From positions 19,187,001-19,251,000 of the forward strand of contig NC_058498.1 of NCBI RefSeq assembly GCF_020382885.2: a DNA stretch of 64,000 nucleotides, given 5' to 3'. This stretch comes from Scatophagus argus. Taxonomy: Eukaryota; Chordata; Actinopteri; Scatophagidae. The translations under genes were made by a program, and so were the position numbers. The notes beneath the pieces are model-generated. The model did not search any database, was not told where the DNA came from, and was given only the letters and a program-made list of their open reading frames with translations. The stretch's first letter is position 1. Each line of letters starts with the position of its first letter. Positions 28,687 through 41,538 of the stretch are shown here, piece by piece.

Positions 28687-29130
28687 TTAATGATACAAGA
28701 ACATTTGCAGATGTATTTTGATATTTAAATAAAATTCTCTATCATCTCATAGCTTTCCTCCCCCCTTAAATATATTAATTAAAAAAATAAAACATGTAAA
28801 ACCTGTCTTTAGAAAAGTACACTTCTTTCATTTAAGCTGCCACACTGTCCAAACTCTGCAACTACTGCGGGACTCAAGAATAGAAACATTACACTGGCTT
28901 TCATAGAATATAAAAGAGTCGGTCTTTTCTGAGGTGAAATCCACATTTTTCTTTGATGTTTCCTGATTAGCTATCGCTCTGTGGTCATTGGTTTTGTTGA
29001 AAATCTCAATGTAATGCAGTAAGGCAGTACTATAATGTCATATTTTTAGAAATTAAAATATTAACATTCCAAAACTATACATCGAAAAACATCATTATTC
29101 CTTAGTCAAAGTGCGTCTGTTTTTCAGTCA

Positions 29131-32100
29131 TTATAGAGTGCTGTTCTCTTCCTCCACAACGATGTCAATCACACCATGTACCTGTGTGAGCTGCTTGCAG
29201 TCCAGTGAAGCCAGCAATTTCCTCGGTCCAGGCAGGGTAGGGATAAAGTGTTGAAACAGAGACACAGAGGCACGGCTTCCAATATCTCTGCGGATAGGAC
29301 AGGAAATGACAGTGGTAATCATAAAAGATAGACAGGCTATTTAAAAAAAATGACCACAGCATAAAGTATGTTTTTTCCTCCTCACCCATAATTAATCTTT
29401 TGAGCAGTTACAAGGCCAAGTCCTTCCACGTGGAATATCACAGCTTTAAGTACCTGTGGTAGTGGGTTAGTAAATGAAATCTCTACTGCCATCTTCTCCC
29501 CTACCACGGCCTTCCCTATCGGCTGTGTGAGAGAGGAACGAAGCCAGAAGACAAAATCAGATCCTAATTTATATTTTAATCTTCTCGCCAGTAATATTTT
29601 CCGGATGAATTGTTTGGCTTACCTTGATGATGAGGTCTGGGGTCCTCAGCCGGAAACTGAACTGGGTGGCCAGGACCTGCTGTGTTTCTTTGACTCTGCC
29701 TGACAGTGTAAGCATCAGGGCAGCCTGGTCTATCAGTTGATCCTTGTAGTCTTTATACTCCAGGATCCACTCCAGCATCTTTACTGTAGACAGAAGATAG
29801 AGACAAAGAATATTAGTAAGTGTATCTTCATCCACTTCACTGTGGCAGATTAAAAAGTCCCTTATTCATTTTTTTTCTTTTCCTTTCTTTTATTAGAATG
29901 TGTTTGACAGCAAGTGATGAAGTGGTTTTTCAGTTTATTCTAATCAGTTGGGGTGTTGGGTATTTAGTGTATTGAACTCTATAGCATTGTGTTGAACACA
30001 TTAGTTAAAGCAATAATTAGACATTTTATTACTATTTTGATTTTGATAGAATGCTTATTGCTTTTCTTGCTGAGAGTTACCTGAGAAGACTAATACCGCT
30101 CTCATACCTGTCCTATAAATTTAAAGCAACCAGCAGCAGCCTGTTAGCCTAGCTTAGCACAAAGACCTGGAGGAAACATCTAGTCTGGCTCTGCCCAAAA
30201 TGTACTTCCCAGAATGTCAAACTGTTCCTTTAAGTGGACAATAATAATGCTCTACCAAGAAAAAAAATAAAAAATACACACAAGCAAATCACAGAAGCAC
30301 TTTCATATAATTAATTTTACTCTTTTTTTTTTTTTTTTTAGATAAACCTTTTCATGCTGCTAAAAGAATAAAACCACTGACAAAGAAGCTCCACTCACCC
30401 TCGTTGGGCAGCATGTCCACGTCCATCTTGTCCTTTCTGACTGTGGCCTTATGGACACCAGTGTAGTACATGATTGCCACCTGACTATGCAGGATGATGT
30501 TGCGTTGCTCTGAGCTGCTGTTTCGCACCTCGATGGTCAGCTCTGCGTTTTGCCCCATTTTAGGACCTTCACCGTCCATGGTCACTTGCACAGAGACATC
30601 CTCTGCTGTGGGAGAGGAAAAGGCCTCTGCCTTGGAGCCATAACGGCATGCTGTTTCCACAGCAATGCGTTCCTCCTCTGTGCCTGAGGATGACCAAAAA
30701 TATTGAGTTAATTCGGTAACTGCAGTAACGTATAAATGATTTGGTTTGTATCGAACAAACCACAAGTGACCATAATTTCTGTGACAATACCTTCAGGGTG
30801 TTTGTAAAGGTGTGTGATATCAGTGCGTTCATCAGAACCAACAGCCTTTGTGCTGATGAGGTGGCCAACAGTCTTTTTCTCACTGTAGATCTGAGTGAAA
30901 GTCCCATCTATGTTTCTCTGCCAGTAGATTTTATCACTGTTAACCTGGGGGGAAGCAAAGAGAGAGAGAGAGAGTTAGAAAATTAAGTCCTGACAGATGG
31001 GAACTTTTGATGTACGTCATATGGCTCATTATTAGTACACCGCACACACACAGTCTGTAAACACAATGCAGCAACTAAAGCATCAGTTGTTGACTCTAGC
31101 AGGTCAAGTGTGTAAGGAAAAAGCAGTATTTTAGATATTTTAGAGGGTCTTTCTAATGTATCACTTTTGAATTTTGGCAAATTCCTCCACCTTTGTGCAA
31201 GGACAATACAGAATTTCTGAAGTCTCTCTTAAGGTAATGTATATTTTCCACAAACCTCAGCAAACACAAATGGAGAGTCGTGTTTGAGGTAGACCTGACC
31301 ATTGCGGACAGCAGCGAGAGAAGCAGGGCCACAGCGGAAGGTTCCCTGGCTGGTTTCCTGAGGTGTGGCATCAACAGCTTGCCAGCCTCCGTTGCCTGGG
31401 GGCAAATCTGGACGAGCCATCCAGCAGTCGTTCCACACATGGAAGTTCCTTCAAGTACAGACTTGAATGTCAGTTTTGATGAACTGGAGAGCAACGCACG
31501 TCATGATGGCAGCATCACAGTATGGGTGACAGGACATACCAGACAGAGTCGGCATTAAGGTGATCTATAGGCTCCAGGTTCTCGTCCAGGTATACGTCTG
31601 TCGTCAAGGAGACATCTGTGTCATGAGCCGAGCTGAAGTTGGTCACAGTGCGACTGGGAATGCCTAAACACCTTAAAACTGAAAAGAAGATGAAGCATTA
31701 GTGGTCAATGTCATTTACATGTCACACACCTATACAAGCACCTGATGTGTGGTAACCACATATAATAAGAGAAACAAGACAAGCCAACCTGTAGTGAATA
31801 CACCAGCAAAGACCCAGCACTGGCCATACTTAATGGGGGTGCCCTTGTTTCTATGGTATTCCTTCAGGATTTCCACACTTCCACTCCAAACTGTTGGACT
31901 AGTTCCACTTGAATAGTTTCCGGACCAGTTTCCCTCCAGGACACCACGGTCATCAGGGGAATTGATCTGGATGAATAAAGATTTTTTTTTTTCATATAAG
32001 GCAAAAATGAATTCTCCGTAAAAACTGAAAAGCCTCCCCTGCTGAAGCCCTCATTTCCATTAGCATTAGTCTAATAGGCTTACAGTGTCTGACAACAGAC

Positions 32101-35100
32101 AACAACATTACATTTTCTTCTGTGGTAGAAACATGTGCCAATCGTTTTAAAAGGTTAGCAGGTAAAAATGAACTACATTTAGTTCATAATATGCATACAA
32201 TGTATATATTTACTCTCAATTCACAATAGCTTATTGTGCTTAAAGGCTTATTAGATGGCAAAACACTGTACACAGGATTTGACATCTCTGGACAGACATC
32301 AAAGTGGCAATTATGTTATCTTTCATCACAACAATTGTGAGAAAAACAATTAAAATATTGCCTCCTGTTACAAAGCAATTTTCTAACAATGTGTGCTTAC
32401 ATTGGCTACACCCCTGTTTCACCAAAATGAATAAGAAAACACCAACAAGGTCATCAGTATTCTTGTTCTGAGTACAGTGAATATCTGTATAAAATTTTGT
32501 ACTGATGCATCTCGGCGCTACAGTAAGGAAATCAGCACGTTAATGGACTTTATTCTCTATGGACCATCAATATGTGTACAGAATTGTATGGCATTCCAGC
32601 CAACACCAGACTGTGACAGGCCACATTCACTTTCTGTCTAATTGCACCACATTGCCTTTGTGCTAAAAGGGGGATGCATCAGAATCCATCAGTTTAGACA
32701 CTGGGATACAGGTCTCCTACTGAACCACTGCGGTGATGGGTGGGACTGTTACCATGGGCAAAGCTGGTCTGATAGCAGGGTGTTGATCTGTCTGCTCACT
32801 GTATACTGGAGAAATATAAAGGCCACGTGTAGAATAATAGTTAATAACAGTCTCACCATGGCTGAGATGACTCGCACCACATTTACTGGATCTCCCCAGC
32901 CGGACGGAGGAGTTCCACTTTTTTCCAGGAGAAAGAAGCACACAGCAAGAATCCCATCATCAAACTGAAACCCAAACAGAGAAAACACACAGAGGGTGGA
33001 GAGAACCAGTCAGTTTCTACTTGCTCAGTCTGTTCACCAAAACACTAAACACTGACACATCACACGACCCACTCACCTGTCCGTAGTTCCATGTCCGCAC
33101 TCCAATTTGATCCTGTGTGCCGTAGTAGATTCGTCCCACATCGTTCAGGACATACTCCTGCATCTCATTTTCAGAATCCATGAACACTGTGTCATCTGAT
33201 AAAGAAAAAAAAGAAAATCTTTTTCTATTTTTTAAACACAATGTTAAGGATTTTTTTTTTTTTCAGTAACAACTTTTTAATTTCTATTTGTCCCTAGTTT
33301 GTTTGTGTTAATTCGGGCAAAAAAGACACTTCCTGCAGGAAGAATCAAGTTTTAGTAAGTATTTTTATGCTCACTGTTTAAGCATGTCTCTGACTCATTA
33401 ACATTATTTTCAGTAATGATGGTGAACGCTATTGTGGCCTCATAGAGATGGATAGCTCTTAAGACTGACGAGACACTTATGAGTGATGCTGAAGCTGTCC
33501 TATTATTAGGGCATTGGCTCAAAGTGGCAATATTAAATTTTGTTCCTTTTGTGGGATATTTTCTTAAAATGATAGTTGCACATTTTTGGAACATACATTT
33601 TCTATTTTCTTTCTCCCGGAAAGCAAGACAGGAAGATCATTACCAGCAACTGTAGCCCTATTTAAATTATATATATTATATTATATTTAAAGGGTATGTG
33701 CGTGGAACAGATGCTCCCATTTAACTCACTATCATCATGCATTATACGCATTCATCAAACTTTTCTTTACTGAGGCTACATGATACTATATTATAAAGTG
33801 TTTCTGTACCTTCACACCAGGGGTTGAACAAAATGTAGATGTCATTAGCAGGGTCATGTGTGGAAATGGCCCGGCCGTTTGGGCTGTCAGTTTCCACTGT
33901 GAGTTGATAACAGCCAATGATGGCTGTGGGTGGAGAATTCACTGACAGTTTTATCTTTTTGTCTTCTTGTTTCACAACAGCAGCCTCCCAACGATCATCC
34001 TCCAAGTCCTCCACCAAAGGGATGACGACATGGGTTCCCTTTGACACTGCTGGCAATGGTCCTGAGAAGGTGAGGTGAGATAAGACACTCGTTACCAATA
34101 TGTGGAAACAGTTACTCATACCACACCCAAGCAGAAGCAGAGCACCACACATTTCAAACAGTTTTCTCACCACAGTCACCTGCGCTCGGTTTAAGCCACA
34201 CCCGCATTCCTACCATGTGGAAAAAATCTGAATAAACAGCAATCAAACAGAAAGAATACAATGTTCTGGCAAGGTTTGCACACACGCAAACACACGCACA
34301 CAGCATGTCATGACAGCATTAGCTTCCAGTGTGTACTACTAGCTGTACTACTAAAAGGATCTTTGCTGACACAGCAGCTTGCTGTTACTGCACTGTCTGT
34401 CATAAACAATGCTTTAAGGTACACAAGCAATATCACAGTAAAGACCAGATTTACGTGAAATTTGTTAAGCACATCCACACTCTACAAATGATGGACCCTC
34501 AGGCCAATAAATAATAAGCTTTTTTGCTTATCTGCAGGCAGATGACAAGTTTGATACTACTCTCATATGTGTCCAGTAAATCTAGGGCAAGAGCCAGGAG
34601 GCTGGTCAAGAAATGATCAAGAAATAACTACCACATACTTTAATTTATGTACAAATAAAACAAAGTTATAATGTGTTAATTAGTGAGTGTTAGATGGATG
34701 TTGTTATTTTTGGACCAGGTTAGCTGTTTACCATTGTTTCCAGTCTTCATGCTATGTGATGTGGCTGTTAAATGTAGCTTTATATAGTACAGAAGTGTGA
34801 GTGCTACTGATCTTCTTATCTAACTCTTGGCAAAAAAGCAAATAAGTAAAATTCCCAAATGTCTAAATATTCCTTTTCTCGTACACAACCCTCAAGATAA
34901 AATGTCAGTTTTGCACATCATGTACCTAAGAGGCTGTCTGGCATGAAATTTTTCTAATATATTTATTCTCCCGGGTGGGGGGGGGGGTGAATAATTTTGC
35001 TTCCACTGACATCATGGCGTTTCATCCATCACTGCCTCAGGAAAAAACTTTACCTTTTTAACGCTGCAACAGAAAATACTCTATAGACTGAAAAATCGTC

Positions 35101-37094
35101 AGTGTGCAGTTCAATCTTATGCTCAGTTTCATTCTGTGAGGTGTTATGAAAATTGCCTCTTTGAGTCCTTAGAGGAGCTTCAGAATTTGAAGCAAACCAC
35201 AAAGTCAGAGCATTCAACTGTCATTGACTTTCACTTGAATTTTAAAAAGAACCCTTTGTGTTGTTGTAGACTGGGCTGTGATTGGCTTCATGCGGTGGGG
35301 CTCACTCCTCAGAATACAGTGTTTGCAGTGCAGTGTGTTGTTGCCACACATGAAAACAGTTTAACTGAGATATGAGTGGGAAAATGGCACTTAGCTGCTT
35401 TGTTTTAAAATGAAATATCCACCATTTGGTGACGGGTGACATCATTTTCAAAAAAAAAAAAGGGGCTCTCTATGCAGCTGTTGTTGTCCTTCTGTGTATC
35501 GTAGGCATGACAGATGGCTTTTTTAAATTACTGGATCACAATTCATAATCAGCATTATTTTTTAGTTTTGTTACTTCTCATTGTGGACTCAGAATATATA
35601 TTTTTCCTCTCAAGGAGACAAAATAGAATATCATTTTCTAAAAGGAATTATTTTGGTTACACATATTTGTGATATAGGAACCATTCATTAAACCACGTGT
35701 TTCCTCAGTATAATGAACATAATGGAAATTTTACATTTCTAATATGGATGCACAGCTTTTCTGTAAAAGAGACATTCAAATTATTGTCTTCAAGCTTCAC
35801 TTGTTATTACACCCAGCTATAATTGTAGGATCTATATTGGTCTGTTTCCTCTCTCCCTTACAGCACCCAGCACAATGAGAGAGGGAGCAGCAATGAACAC
35901 TGGGTAAACATTTGGAGAGCTGAGGCTCAGACATTTGGTGGTGGGAGCACTGGTCGTGAATTGTCAGCTGACTGGATTTTTAGTTAGAGCAGAGGACTTG
36001 GCATCTGTAAGACTCCCTGCCTCAAGCAAAGCAACTAAAACCGTTACCATAGCAATAGCATCCAAAAATCTCTCTCCCTTGCCTCTGTCTATAATTCTAT
36101 CTATCTCACGCACAAATGCAGCAAAATGGATACACTCCACACACATGAGCTGCCAAATTAAGAGCACAAGACATAAGCATAAAAGCAAGAGTCACTTCTT
36201 GTTGGTACGTCTTGCTTCCTCCCACAGCCCTCAACCCATCACCTTCCTCTCATTCCCATGACTGCCAAGAAAGAGAAAACTCTTAATTAACATGTGCAGC
36301 TCTGTGCAGGGTTGTACGGAGGGTCAGGAAAGCAGGAGAATGTGGTCAGTTTCACACCTGGCCTCTTAAGATTACAGACTGGACATGTGTACAATTGAAA
36401 TAAAGTAGTAGTATGCATGATGTCTATTTAAAACCATAAATCAACAATGTAACACTTGGAGAGGGTTGGGGAGGTGTTTGCCACATCAGATAAATTTGGC
36501 AAGTGCTAACCTGTTTTAAGTTCAAGGTGAAGTTTGTCAGTGTTGGGGTTAAAGGGTCGAGACAGGGTAATCCACATCTGGAAATTCTGTCCTCTGCGAA
36601 TGATAAAGTCGTCATTTTGGTAGAGATTTGTGTGGTGCTCTGTGCGGTTCTCCCCTGATTTGCTTTTCATCAGGTCTATTGATTGCACTTTGAGGAGGAG
36701 TTCTGCAAAAACAAAAACAAATATATGAGAGTGGAGTCTATCTGGCTGGCATTTATTTTGTTTTGAAAAATAATACAACTGTGTTCCCTCCATGATGCTA
36801 TTTACTGTGAAGCTCGTTGTCATCGGTCACAGGCTTCTCCCCATTTGTCTCTTCCTCCTTATCTAGGTCATCAACTCCTGTCACCAAAGTGTCTGTGACG
36901 TCATCGTCATTGGGCTTGGGACAGCAGCATGGACACACCTTGCGCAGCCACCGCCGACATGCGTTTTCTGTCTCAGCATTGTCCTCTTCTGGCTCTTTAT
37001 TTTCAACCTCTGTGTCTTCCCCAAATCCAAGAGTGACAGATGGAAACCGTCCCACTGCAGACCTGTCTCTGATTGACCGCGTCTCTACAGGCAT
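29131..37094 (-). CDS. tgm1: Transglutaminase 1 (membrane-anchored protein-glutamine gamma-glutamyltransferase K)
   Basis: Ca2+-dependent enzyme that cross-links proteins through Gln-Lys isopeptide bonds; TGM1 acts at epithelial plasma membranes. Thirteen coding exons in order: 36806-37094, 36511-36702, 33810-34061, 33077-33195, 32857-32964, 31789-31966, 31540-31678, 31256-31448, 30791-30944, 30399-30683, 29623-29783, 29386-29522, 29131-29287. Phases agree throughout and give 787 residues (human 817). An acidic N-terminal extension carries a Cys cluster (C46, C54, C56-C58), the TGM1-type acylation site. The N-terminal domain, catalytic core and two beta-barrels follow. Triad: C370 (YGQCWVFAG), H429 (NFHVWNDCW) and D452 ([10 protein letters not shown]). 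Spacings of 59 and 23 equal those of human TGM1 (C377, H436, D459). An acceptor AG lies one base before the ATG, so there is at least one upstream 5' UTR exon. Its upstream neighbour rabggta, same strand, supports orthology. Confidence 0.94.
30100..30235. repeat. Teleost interspersed repeat fragment in tgm1 intron
   Basis: Contains ttagcctagcttagcacaaa and a ctggctctgccc block, sharing phrases with 14735-14830. It lies in the intron between the coding exons at 29623-29783 and 30399-30683. Confidence 0.4.
34976..34988. repeat. Poly-G tract in tgm1 intron
   Basis: An interrupted run of G (gggtgggggggggggg) within the 2.4-kb second intron. The rest of 34.1-36.5 kb shows nothing else recognisable. 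Confidence 0.7.
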
Positions 37095-38249
37095 CCTGCG
37101 ACAAAAGCAGACACAGTCAAGAAATCTGGGGCTTTGTCTATGACTGTGCATCAGCCATCATATTTGCCTTCATAACGTTCAACACTCATCACATTTTCAC
37201 ATTATCTCAAGGTAAATCCATTGTCCAATTACTTTACAAAGGGAAGAAATAGGTTGACGGACCCACTACTGACGGCTCCTACACAACATGTTTTAATGAG
37301 TCTGAGAACGAGACTGAGGCATTTCTGATCTGAGTCCTTCGTATAGTGCCAAATGTAACCTTGAGTAATATCTGTCAGTTGAGAGGAATATCACAAAACA
37401 AGCACATAGTGTTAAAATGAACACTCTTATGTGCTACCTCAAGAGTGACAGAGAAATTAATTAACCTTAATGAAATGTTAAAAATCTTTGTGTAAAAAAA
37501 AAAAAAAAAATTCTTTACACAATGTCCCATCCTTGTAAGACGTAGGTTCATGTGTGGCACATTTTGACTTACATACATACATTGGGAGGAAGTGGAGCAC
37601 GTCAATGATTTCAGCCACTTATTCATCACTTTTAACCAATTATTTCAGCCATCAACAGCAAACTGCTCCAACCTCTTATTTATTTAGACAAAGACAGATT
37701 ATAAGTTATAAATAAACAAACTTAAATAACCGCTCAATACATAGGCCTTGCCTCTCATTTGTTCTTCTCGCACTGATTTGACTTGCATTTTTCTTTTAGC
37801 AATTCCGCCTTTCAAAGAAGGCTTCAAACCCAGTGAAAACCTTTCCCACACACACTTTACATTCCTCAGCAGTAACGAGTATTATGTGGTGGACAAACAG
37901 GCACAGGTGAGGCAATAGCAAGACTAACAATGAGTTCATTCCTTATTCATGTAAAGTCAAGACTCTGAGTACAATAAACCACAGACAGTACAGGTGTGAG
38001 AACTGCTTCCTCCCACCTCTGGACTGTGTGTCATTTTTACTACTGTCCTCACTCTGCATTAATTGATGACATAATATAGTTTATTTTCTCACACCAAGCC
38101 AACAGTGCAAAGCTCACACTTGTTTGAACAGTTTAGCAACTAAAACTGTGCTGTACTTAATTAATAAATTACAGTATATTTATTCCTACGCGTTAGGCTG
38201 ACAAGACTCAGAGCTCCGTGAGGCTGTAAAATAGCGAAGAGGAGCAGTG

Positions 38250-38520
38250 AGCTAAATACTAACTCCAGCATGCCAACAGGCCGTTCTTTAGCAGGTATAC
38301 TTACAGTGTCCAAATCAGGGACAACCAAAGTGAATAAAGTCCATCTAGTAATATCTGTACCAAATTTCATCCAATGTTTACTGAGACATCAAATCCAAAA
38401 AAATGTCAACATCATGGTTTTATTAGAGAAAAAAAAATAAAATCAATGGATCATCAAGTCAGTAGACATCCACAATTTCATGGCAATGCACCAACCAAAC
38501 CACATTTCTGTCCTCTCCCA
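38250..38520. repeat. Teleost interspersed repeat ('taccaaatttcatccaatg' family)
   Basis: Includes atctgtaccaaatttcatcc and ccacaatttcatggcaatgc, two hallmark phrases of a common fish short repeat. A weaker relative (tatggaccatcaatatgtgt, ttgtatggcattccagcc) lies near 32550-32605 in a tgm1 intron. Confidence 0.5.
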
Positions 38521-39883
38521 TGGTAGCAACTGTAACTCTGTTAGCTAGTTTCCACTGATGTATTGTCATCTGCAAGTCACCACAACATTTATAACTGGGA
38601 AGCCTCAGTAGATTGTGATAGTTTACTACAGGGTGGGCCCTCACAAACTGCTGAAAAGTAAAAAGGGAATCCACTACAGCACCTGCCTCAGTGCCAAAAA
38701 TCTAAGGAAGGCTGAGGAGTAACACTGCATGGGACTGTACTCCATATGGTTGAGATTACAGTTTGCTTGCAGGGTATCTCAGACCCAGAAAAAGGACCCG
38801 CCCACACAGAACAACAAAAGGCTTTTCTGCTGCATGCTCTAAGCTGTTATACAAGTTATAAAATGTTTGCACTGCACTGTAAATGAACACAGAGATGGGA
38901 AAGAAACCCCATCAAGCTACACAGCAGTGAGAGTGTGTGACATGTTGAGGATGATAAGACAGTTGAAGCTGCTATTATCTGAGATTCTCTTCATCATCTA
39001 CTTATATCCTGCTACTCAGCGCAGAGTTTCTCTGGTTCCCACTGGGCCATGCCACATGTCTGGGTGTCTGCATCACAACATGCTGTCTCAGCTCTGACTC
39101 ATAGATACAGATCTAGAAAATTTGGTCAAAAGTCAAATGAAGTGGTTGTAAGTTCACTCTCACAATGCCAGCAGCAGATACAAGATGTGCTGTTTGGCTA
39201 AGGGTGGATATTTGCCTACAGGAGGGTGCTGACCCAGTAAGTATCCCTCAGCTACACTCATGACTTGTTGCCTTGGGGTCACTCATTTTTAACCACAAAG
39301 AGGGACCTTCACTGATGTCAGAATTAAAGCATGATCAGACTTCATTTTAACACACAAATGTTAACTTGGTATTTGACCCTGAGGCAAGCAATGTTTGGTC
39401 CCATTCCCATCACTCTGGAAACATTACATTATTAAATTGGTTTGCTGCACTCAGTTGCATCAAATATGTGGCTACTGTTGGGCTACTCTAAATTGTGATT
39501 CCTTGGAATTGCTTCCAATCCCATTTTATAGTTGCCTTATGCAGTTTTCATTGATGACTGTAAATACATTCAGGGAATAGATTCATGTTAAAGACGAAGT
39601 CTAATACAACTAATTGTGCAAGACACAGCACTCAGTGACAGTTCAGGCTATTATTTCCATGACTGTGGCATGGCAGTAAGGCAGAGATACAGCAATACTT
39701 TGTTTCCTTTTCCTATAAATCAATTGAAATACTATTCTGGGAGTACTCTGTGAAAGGAAATAAAAGTTCCAGTGTAAATTAATGAGTTAATTTGGCATGT
39801 TAACACCATAAAGTAACAAAGCAAAGTCCTACCTATCAGACTGGTAGAGAAAGCTACATGTGAAACAAATGATTCAAACTCAC

Positions 39884-39945
39884 TCAGTTCAATGAAAGAA
39901 GAAATGTGGACATGGAGGAAGAAATCTTCGGTTCGCTGTGCCTTT
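39884..39945 (-). other. Putative tgm1 5' UTR exon
   Basis: Inferred. On the minus strand a strong donor (CTGA|GTGAGT) sits at 39883/39884, about 60 bases downstream of a likely start site set by the TATA-like box at 39971-39978. It would splice to the acceptor immediately before the tgm1 ATG (GTCGCAG|G ATG at 37095). Confidence 0.4.
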
Positions 39946-39970
39946 TGTTGCCAAGCTAGTTCAGACCTCC

Positions 39971-39978
39971 TTTAAATA
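39971..39978 (-). promoter_or_regulatory. TATA-like box for tgm1
   Basis: TATTTAAA on the minus strand, 25-30 bases before the inferred start of the 5' UTR exon. TATA-type promoters are plausible for a tissue-restricted epithelial gene. Confidence 0.35.
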
Positions 39979-41274
39979 CTTGAGCTGCGACAGCGAGGAC
40001 ACGCCTTCATGCCGCACAGACAGCAGACAGGTCAGACACTTATCCAAAAACAACAACTCAAATCATTTTGCATGGAACCAAACAATCAGTTAAATCTTCA
40101 CTTATTTAATATTAAGCAATAGATGTGTCATATTTCTGTCGTCATCAGACCATCACCCTCATTTTTTAAAGATGTGCTTAGCAGTAATATAATAACAATA
40201 TAACGTAATAGTAGTATCTGCCCCGAATTCAATCATTTATTCACTCTTCACTCTCATTTATTCATCACTCTTGTTTGTCTTAACAGTGAACAATAAAAGT
40301 TTTTTGGGTCATCTGTGCCAACTTGTCTGAAAAGTGCTAATTGAAAATCTAATTGACTAACAAAAATCCATAAAGCAGATGAGGTAAGCATATTGTCTTT
40401 GTAGCATTTCACATCAAGTTTATCAAAAAGGATTAGTATATTACCATTTGTTACATTTATTTTATTCATGGTCTACACAGCATCCCAACTTTGTTAGAAT
40501 CAGGCTTGTATTAACATACAGATGTTAGTATTCACTTCAAAGTCCTGCTCTTACTAAACATCTGGTGATGGTACAGCTTCACAGAACTGCTAGCAAGGCT
40601 GTAAACCTTTAATATTCCTTCTCCATGGGTAAGAAATCTGAATTTCACAATCAAGTCAATCCCTTGTGAGAAACTTCAGAGGAAACTCTGAAAGCTGAAA
40701 GGTGTGGTATTTCAATTTGTTTTGCTTAGACACTCCCAAACGACAGCTTTCGCCATGACATCAGAGTAAAACACACATCAGCTTTGTATGTTGCAAAGTT
40801 AAATCTATCACAAGAAAAAAAGGAAATTATTCAACAGTAATTTCATGAAAAGCTGGATCCTGTGACAGGATCCTGTGACCGTGGCACACCTTTTAAAATA
40901 CTCATGAAATCCTGCACATTTTCTATGACAACAGAAAGCAAAACACAAGAAGCTTTTTGGAAGGCAGTGACACAATGTGTGCTGTTTTATTACTGGATCT
41001 GTGACTTACTGTGCAACAGTATAGTGTCATATATTAAATACTTTACACGACCTTTTAAAAAATGTGAATGAGGATTATGAGATGCTCTGAATATTAGTTT
41101 GAAGCTGTTCTTTGAATTCAACTGTTTTAAAGCTCATAGAAGCAATAAGCCAGCATTGCTGCACACCATCCATACAGTCAGTCTACTCCTTATCAGTGTT
41201 TCTGCATGCATTTGGGTTTGTTGTAATTAATTAACATTCACACACACACACAATTAAAGAAATGTAACATTAGT

Positions 41275-41278
<4 letters not shown>

Positions 41279-41313
<35 letters not shown>
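41279..41313. repeat. (AC)n microsatellite
   Basis: About 17 uninterrupted AC units just beyond the rabggta stop codon, in its 3' UTR or flank. A shorter AC run lies at about 41240-41251. Confidence 0.9.
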
Positions 41314-41316
<3 letters not shown>

Positions 41317-41538
41317 TTGACATTTCAGTGAAGGTGTTAGAGGTTTTTGACATGTGCTCTGAAGCATCAGGTTTTCAGACACTCAGGGGGATAATGTGAT
41401 TGACGTTCTCCCAAACAAGTGGAACAGAAGGAGTCACAAGACGCTTGAAAAATAACCACTTGCTCTTTCACAAACAAACACGCCCGACGATGTTGAAAGA
41501 CAATTGAAGGATGGGCTGCCGGTGACAGTGACTCCTGA

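Larger units (their letters stand above)
13720..29130. other. Gene-free interval between hrh4 and tgm1
   Basis: About 15.4 kb with no exon I can support. Open frames here are short, lack family resemblance and are not linked by plausible splice sites. Contents I can name: fish interspersed repeats (14735-14830, 14995-15490), homopolymer and simple repeats (poly-T 15425-15444, TG run 24486-24505, poly-G 24510-24519) and a LINE tail (24290-24790). The rest is AT-rich unique-looking sequence; regulatory elements may be present but cannot be recognised from a single sequence. Confidence 0.7.
37095..41538. other. tgm1 upstream region / rabggta-tgm1 interval
   Basis: About 4.4 kb with no coding exon. 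It holds the putative tgm1 5' UTR exon and TATA box near 39.9 kb, a fish repeat at 38250-38520 and the (AC)n run at 41279-41313 near the rabggta 3' end. The remainder is unique-looking AT-rich sequence. Confidence 0.6.
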
